Assembly: GCA_026225945.1 (NCBI GenBank)
Contig: JAMJFZ010001133.1
Coordinates: 8,452,501 to 8,516,500, forward strand
DNA: 64,000 bases
Source of the DNA: Cricetomys ansorgei
Taxonomy: Eukaryota > Chordata > Mammalia > Rodentia > Nesomyidae
Direction: 5' to 3'
Within the stretch, counting starts at the first letter, position 1, and each line of letters begins with the position of its first letter. This document shows, piece by piece, positions 58,681-64,000 of this stretch. The notes beneath the pieces are model-generated. The model was given only the letters and a program-made list of their open reading frames with translations. It had not been told where the DNA came from and searched no databases. The position numbers were made by a program, and so were the translations under genes.

Positions 58681-59844
58681 AAGTCTAGATCATGTGAAGT
58701 TACTTTCATACCAATTAACAATTCTGTAATTTCATTTGCTAAATATGATGACACTACATCTGGAGTTAGAAGACTTATTTCAAATTGTCACCTTACAAAA
58801 AGATAGATGGGCTTTGTGAGACAGAGGATGCATGAATGAATAGGAAGAAGAATCAGTTAAGGAAGCAAAGATGCTGGGAGGAGCTATGCAACCATGCCAT
58901 GCCCTCCATTTAAGACCTCCCTGAGGCTCATAGTTTTTCTTTGCCTTTCTGTTGAAACTTCCTGCAACCCTAACAACAAATTGTCTGTACATAATCTTGT
59001 TGATTATGTGCTTGGGAACTATGCACATTTTTCATCATCTATTTAGGCCTTTTCTAGAAAATGCAATAAATGCTATGTTCAGTGAATACATTACCAATGA
59101 AATTGTAAATTCCATTAATAATAACACTACCTAATAAAATACCTTCAGATGTACTCTAAGATTTATAAACAATAAATGATATATCTAATTATTCTTTCCT
59201 ATAATTTGTGTTATTTTAACATAATACCTAGGACTAAACGACTATCTAAAGGAAGGTCATTTAACTCACAATGAGGTTGAAATTCCAAACACTGACTTTG
59301 GAGAGGGCCTCTATATTCAATCTATTATGGCAGAGGAGCTGTTAGGGTTCATCCATGTTTGTAAAAAACAAAGACGTGGTGACTTCAGTTGGTAAGGAAA
59401 TCAAAGTATGAGACTGCCATGATTTCTTCCTAATGGAGGTACTCACTGGCTTAATTAAATAAAAGAAAGCTATAATTCTTATAAACTCTCTGCCTATCTG
59501 CCTTTCAACAACGGGTAGTAAGCTTCCAGGATATAAGACTTCAGGAGAAACAGACACAATATATCCACTGTGGTATTTACTCACTCTCTTGTACGTTGTT
59601 TCATGTACAGAAGCATTACACATGTGAAGTACAATTTAAAGCTGCCAAGAAATGAGAGGAGGAACTGATGACAGGGACATAATTCTTAAAAGTACTTAGA
59701 CTGCATCAGGCCCTGGGTTTGGCTGTCAACAACCACAACAAAAGCAGAATTAGAAATATGAACACACACACATACACACAAATATCATTATTGATATTTA
59801 GGGAACATATACGGTATTTGGTGATATTTTAGATATTTTTAACA
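58681..59844. other. Intergenic DNA
   Basis: No gene is seen. A short SINE-like remnant occurs at 59690-59770 (CATCAGGCCCTGGGTTTGGC). Confidence 0.35.
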
Positions 59845-60600
59845 TTTTAAGACAAATTTCTGAGGTTATAACTACATCATTTTCCCCCTTCCTTTTCCTT
59901 CCTCCAGCCTCTCATATAATTCTCTTTGCTCTCTTTCAAAATTACAACCTCTTTTTTCACAAATTCTTACATGTATATATATTTGTGTGTGTACATATAT
60001 AGCTATACAAGTATATGTATGTATACACATGTGTGTAAGTATGAGTGTGAATATATGCATATATATTCCTAGATATAATTTACTCAGTATAATATAGAGA
60101 ATAATATTACATATATACATGTTTTCAGGGCTTTCCATTTTGTATTGGATAACCAAATGTTGTGATCTTCACTGGGAAAGATTATATCTCCTACACTTAG
60201 CATATCTCAGTGGTCTGTTTTTCTTTGTATAGGGCAGGGTGAGATTTTATTTTTATGTGACTTTAGATATAAACAAGTTTGTCTTCTTTTTCTCATTATA
60301 TGTCAAGATCACAGCATGAGATTATCCATCATTTACATTTTGAGGACTTTACTGCTTGCAGCAGTGAGTGGCAGGGCCACTCTTAGCAGTAAGAGGTTGG
60401 TTCCTGTTAGTTAGGGTCTTCATTTTCATGTATCCATGAGCCTAGCTACATAGCAGTCATCTGTGATATAATGTTTCAACATTTGCTAGATTTTGTTTGC
60501 TGATCAGAAGGTCATTTTCAGAATACATCATGCAGCAGGAAGGGTCATAGTCTTGCCTGCTCCTTCTGTGGTAGGGGTGGATGATGAATGTCTTGATGGG
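59845..60600 (-). mobile_element. L1 3' UTR fragment (Lx-like)
   Basis: CAGGGCTTTCCATTTTGTAT then TGGATAACCAAATG and GGGAAAGATTATATCTCCTA match antisense L1 3' UTR, with a TA/TG tract at 59970-60075. Confidence 0.72.
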
Positions 60601-60674
60601 ATGAAGAAAAGGAAGCGGGGTTTACATTCTGGGTAGATGGAACGAAGATGGTTATCAGAAACAGCAATTGTAGT

Positions 60675-60914
60675 TCAAGGCAAGCAGATCTTGGCTGTTC
60701 TGCTTCTGTGTGTGCCTAACTTCACCAAATAGAAGAGTGGCAGTTTGCCGTGCAACCTCAATTTCCGGATGGTGTCAAGAAGAAGACTGATTTTGAGTCT
60801 TTCCAACATTTTCTTACATTGATGCTTAGGATCTTTTACATCTTGGAACTGAAATTGAAACTTCCTTTTGCTATTTGCTTTTAAACTAATGTGTTCCAGC
60901 TTCTTCACCTGCAC
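60675..60914 (-). other. Unrecognised 79-codon open frame, possible processed-pseudogene remnant
   Basis: The minus strand reads MQVKKLEHISLKANSKRKFQ..., a basic sequence with no recognised domain. It directly abuts an antisense L1 3' UTR. It may be an L1 3'-transduced or retrocopied fragment, or chance. No upstream regulatory signal was found. Confidence 0.2.
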
Positions 60915-61014
60915 ACGGCAATATTGTGACTAGAATCAAAATTGAACTTTTGATTTCATGTTATCTGGGTTTGCAGCTGGATAAGAAAAATAAACAATGG
61001 CTTTGTATCATATT

Positions 61015-61140
61015 TAGAAACAGATGGGGCCAGATATGAGTTGCCTAGATTTAATTCCCACACTCACAGGGCAGTTGCATGGTGATCTCTTACAGGCCTG
61101 TCAGGGTCACATAGTAAGACCTCGTCTCAAAAATGAGGGA
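61015..61140 (+). mobile_element. SINE fragment (B4/ID-like)
   Basis: GGGGCCAGATATGAGTTGCC...CACATAGTAAGACCTCGTCT followed by A-rich and GGAAG-rich sequence. Confidence 0.5.
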
Positions 61141-62049
61141 AGGTAATATGGAAACGCTGGAAAGATGGAATAAAGAAGGGAGGAGGAAAGAAGTAAGGGA
61201 AAAGGAAGAATAAATAGAAAGGGGAGGGAGGGAAGAAAGAAAGAAAGAGGATAGTCTTTTCAAAAATACATATTTTATAATAACCAATTTGATATTATTC
61301 AGTGTCAATTTCTACAAATACCTCTTTGTATTTCTATTCAGTATTCGTTTTCATTTTTAATCTCATCTTCAAGATTTCATGTTTATATCATTTCTTCTTC
61401 ATTCTAGATATTTCTGTATATTTATTTTTTGCTACTCACTCATTTTCTTAAAATATATTTGAATCCTAAAGGAATGCTGAAGCGTATCAACATAGGAAAC
61501 AGGAATGTTAAAACATGGCAACATGAAAATTATTTTATAATTTTTTCTAAAGATTGAATTAAAGCATATTGTTTAAGAGTGAAAAGGATCCTAAGTGAGA
61601 TAGAACACAAATACAATTAATAAACTTTGCTTTTTTTTTGGCAGAGTAACTTACTAATCATTTGCTGTTCAAATACTTCTGTTTTAGCAGCTTAACAATT
61701 CCAAGCTTTCTCTTTTGTCCTGTAACATATAATGATGAAAATAAAGAAATAACCATATTCCTTGTATAAGCACACATATCTTAACAGCACACTTGCAAAG
61801 AATAATCACACCCAAAAGGAGCAGATGGCAAGAAATAAACAAACTCCTACCTGAATTCGATAAAATAGAATCAAGCAACAAAAATAAATATGAGGAATAC
61901 AAAAAGTAAATACAAAGAGCAGGTTTTTGAGATAAGCAATATGATTGATAATCCAGTAACCATGTTAAATAAAAGGCAGAGAGAGAATATACACATTAAC
62001 AAAATTATAAACAAAAAGGTGTACATAGCGGCAGACATGAAGGAACTCT

Positions 62050-62660
62050 AGTGAATTATAAGGACACACTTTAAAACCTGCACTGAATGTGATTGGACAA
62101 ACTAAAAGAATTGGATAATTTTCATGACACATACCACTTCCCAAAGTTAAATCAAGATCAGATAAGCACTATAAAGGGACAAATGATCCCTAGTGAAGTA
62201 GAAGCATTAATTAAATCACTAAAAACATGAATCCCAGTTCCTGATGATTTTAGCAGAAAAGTCTACCAGACTTTCAAAAAAGAAATAATACCAATATTCC
62301 AGAAATTAGTACATAAAATAGAAACAGATTGAACATGACCAGTTTCATTTTACAAGGCCATAGTTTTCCTGATATCCAAACAACATAAAGACACAACAAA
62401 GAAAGAAAACTACAGGCCAACTTCTCTTATGATGATAGATGAAAAATTTCTCAATTAAAGAACTCTTAAACGGAATCCAAGAAGACATCCAATCTATCAC
62501 GCATCATGATCAAGTGGACTTCATCCTGGAGATTAAGACATGGTTCAATATATATAAATCAATAAATGTAGTTTACCACATCAACAACCTGAAAGACGAA
62601 AACAAACAAACAAACAACACATGTTCTAAATATATAATATTCTAGAGCATGAAAAAGTTT
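62050..62660 (+). mobile_element. L1 ORF2 reverse-transcriptase fragment, broken
   Basis: Frames in sense read a decayed RT region: DGF-like TGATGATTTTAGCAG, TTCCTGATATCCAAACAACA, then HHDQVDFI and INVVYHINNLKD, equivalent to L1 RT motifs upstream of the catalytic box. Several in-frame stops and indels make it nonfunctional. Confidence 0.85.
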
Positions 62661-63719
62661 ATATACCACAGAAACAGGGTTTATGACATGAATAAGAGGA
62701 TTACGACCTGATAAGACAGCCAAAAAATTATAGTTTATATCACTAATTATTGAAAAAAGTGAAAATCAAAATTCATTTTAAATAAAACAAAAACTGTATT
62801 TTCTAGCCTATTAAAAAATATCTGAAATACTATCATAATGGCACAAAACTGGGTGGATTTCATAATATAATGAAGGAGATCAGATTCTACAACTCAGTCT
62901 TTCTCTTTAGTATCATAATTAGTGATCAGACCTTTGACATTTGGGGAGATGATATAAAATACGACAGACAGAAAATGAAAATATGTGGCCTTTAATTATT
63001 GTCAGCATGATATAAAAAGCATAAAATATTATTTACCTTCACATATATGCAAAGATACACACACATACATACAAACACAATAGGAAATTCTACCAACCGC
63101 AAGCAACCTAATGCAAACTTTAACAGAATTAAGAAAATTATACTTAACATTAAAAATAATATATCTGAGAGTAAATTTAAATTAAAATGTACAATAATTT
63201 ATTGTGAAAACAGTAAGCCCCTAATAAAGAAGATTAAGAAAAGTAAGTCCAAGTGTTCTAGGCAACTATGGAAACAGTCAGTATTATAGGATTGCAGAGA
63301 TACACAAATTAAAATGCAGATCAGATTGCTTCTAATCCAGTTTCTAGTGAAATTGAAAATTCTCTCCTCCAGTGCCACAAAATGTAATGCATTTGGTAAG
63401 CACATGATAAAAAAGAAGTACAAACCCCTCCCTTCTTTGAAAATAAAAAAAGCAAACTTGACTTAATTGAGGTAATAAGCTTATACATTTGGAAAAGACA
63501 TGTAAAACAAACATGGAAGTTCTAAAATTGTATATATGATTTTATATATATATATTCATACATAGATACACATAAACATATGTATATATATGTATATATA
63601 TGAGTATCTTTATTTATATATATAAGTATATATATATACACATGTATACAATGCATATATATATGAGCGTGTGTATATATATACATATATATGTATATAT
63701 TAATATGAATACATGTATA
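62661..63719 (+). mobile_element. Probable continuation of decayed L1 with (TA)n tract
   Basis: Weak L1 ORF2-like text occurs near 63240-63290 (GGCAACTATGGAAACAGTCA). A long TA-rich tract spans 63527-63722. The assignment rests mainly on flanking L1 sequence in the same orientation. Confidence 0.4.
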
Positions 63720-64000
63720 TATGGATGGAAAGATTATATGGATAAGTGACTGGGATTGGAGGACATTTAGGGGGTGATATGGAGACCTAATGCAGTGTAA
63801 ACTCTCTGTAATCTTCAAGGATGACCCTAGAAATAACCTCTATCAATTGGTGATAGGGAGCCTGAATAGGCCTTCTCCTGTAACCAACAAAGGCTTCCAG
63901 TGGTGGGACTTAGACAGCATCCCAGCCACAAAACATTTGACCTATAACTTATCCTCCCTTCATTATCTGCTGGGACAATGAATAGACAGAACCCCATGCC
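63720..64000 (+). mobile_element. L1 3' UTR, sense, running off the window
   Basis: GGAGGACATTTAGGGGG, GGCTTCCAGTGGTGGGACTT and CATCCCAGCCACAAAACATT then TGACC match sense rodent L1 3' UTR. Confidence 0.8.

Noticed and set aside
62439..62645. Independent 68-codon gene
   Set aside because: It is a piece of the decayed L1 reverse-transcriptase frame.

Overview
The window is nuclear DNA of a muroid rodent. It is AT-rich and carries B1, B2/B3-type and B4-type SINEs, Lx-style L1 3' UTR and ORF2 fragments, MaLR/RMER-like dispersed repeats and long (CA)n, (TC)n and (GATA)n tracts. Genus (Mus, Rattus or a relative) cannot be fixed by eye. There is no prokaryotic, viral-genome or organelle content.

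One protein-coding locus is supported. It lies on the + strand, from about 21.3 kb to 46.8 kb, with a 3' UTR to about 49.0 kb. I assembled 15 internal exons by reading splice sites (AG acceptor, GT donor), exon phase and protein similarity recalled from the ARHGAP20 family. In order they encode a pleckstrin-homology (PH) domain (exons 1-4), a Ras-association (RA) domain (exons 4-7), a five-exon RhoGAP domain (exons 8-12), and a second, shortened RhoGAP-like block (exons 13-15). The stop codon falls almost immediately in the terminal exon. This is an Arhgap20-like paralogue, not Arhgap20 itself, and its 5' first exon(s) were not found. Three features stand out. The RhoGAP exon block, with phase 1 at both ends, has been duplicated in frame, but the second copy lacks the two central exons. 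The arginine finger is leucine in copy 1 yet arginine in copy 2. The exon 6 to exon 7 junction is out of frame as read (four G where two would fit), so the locus may be a decaying or divergently spliced copy.

Layout: 1-10.9 kb is intergenic, with SINEs, microsatellites, an L1 3' end and a 0.93 kb LTR-like repeat. 10.9-20.7 kb is a tandem array of a 2.33 kb unit (four full copies plus a partial fifth) ending about 0.65 kb before the first recognised exon; three of the units look very recently amplified. 21.3-49.0 kb is the gene, whose introns hold mostly antisense L1 and SINE fragments; its 3' UTR is itself a tandem array of a 525 bp unit. 49-64 kb is repeat-rich intergenic DNA with an apparently 5'-inverted L1 interrupted by a nested LTR-like element, further L1 pieces, another copy of the LTR-like family, and a sense L1 running off the right edge.

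If expressed, the locus would make a protein of about 755 residues that combines membrane/lipid (PH) and Ras-like GTPase (RA) binding modules with catalytically doubtful RhoGAP modules. It could be a scaffold or GTPase-binding protein rather than an active GAP. That is inference.
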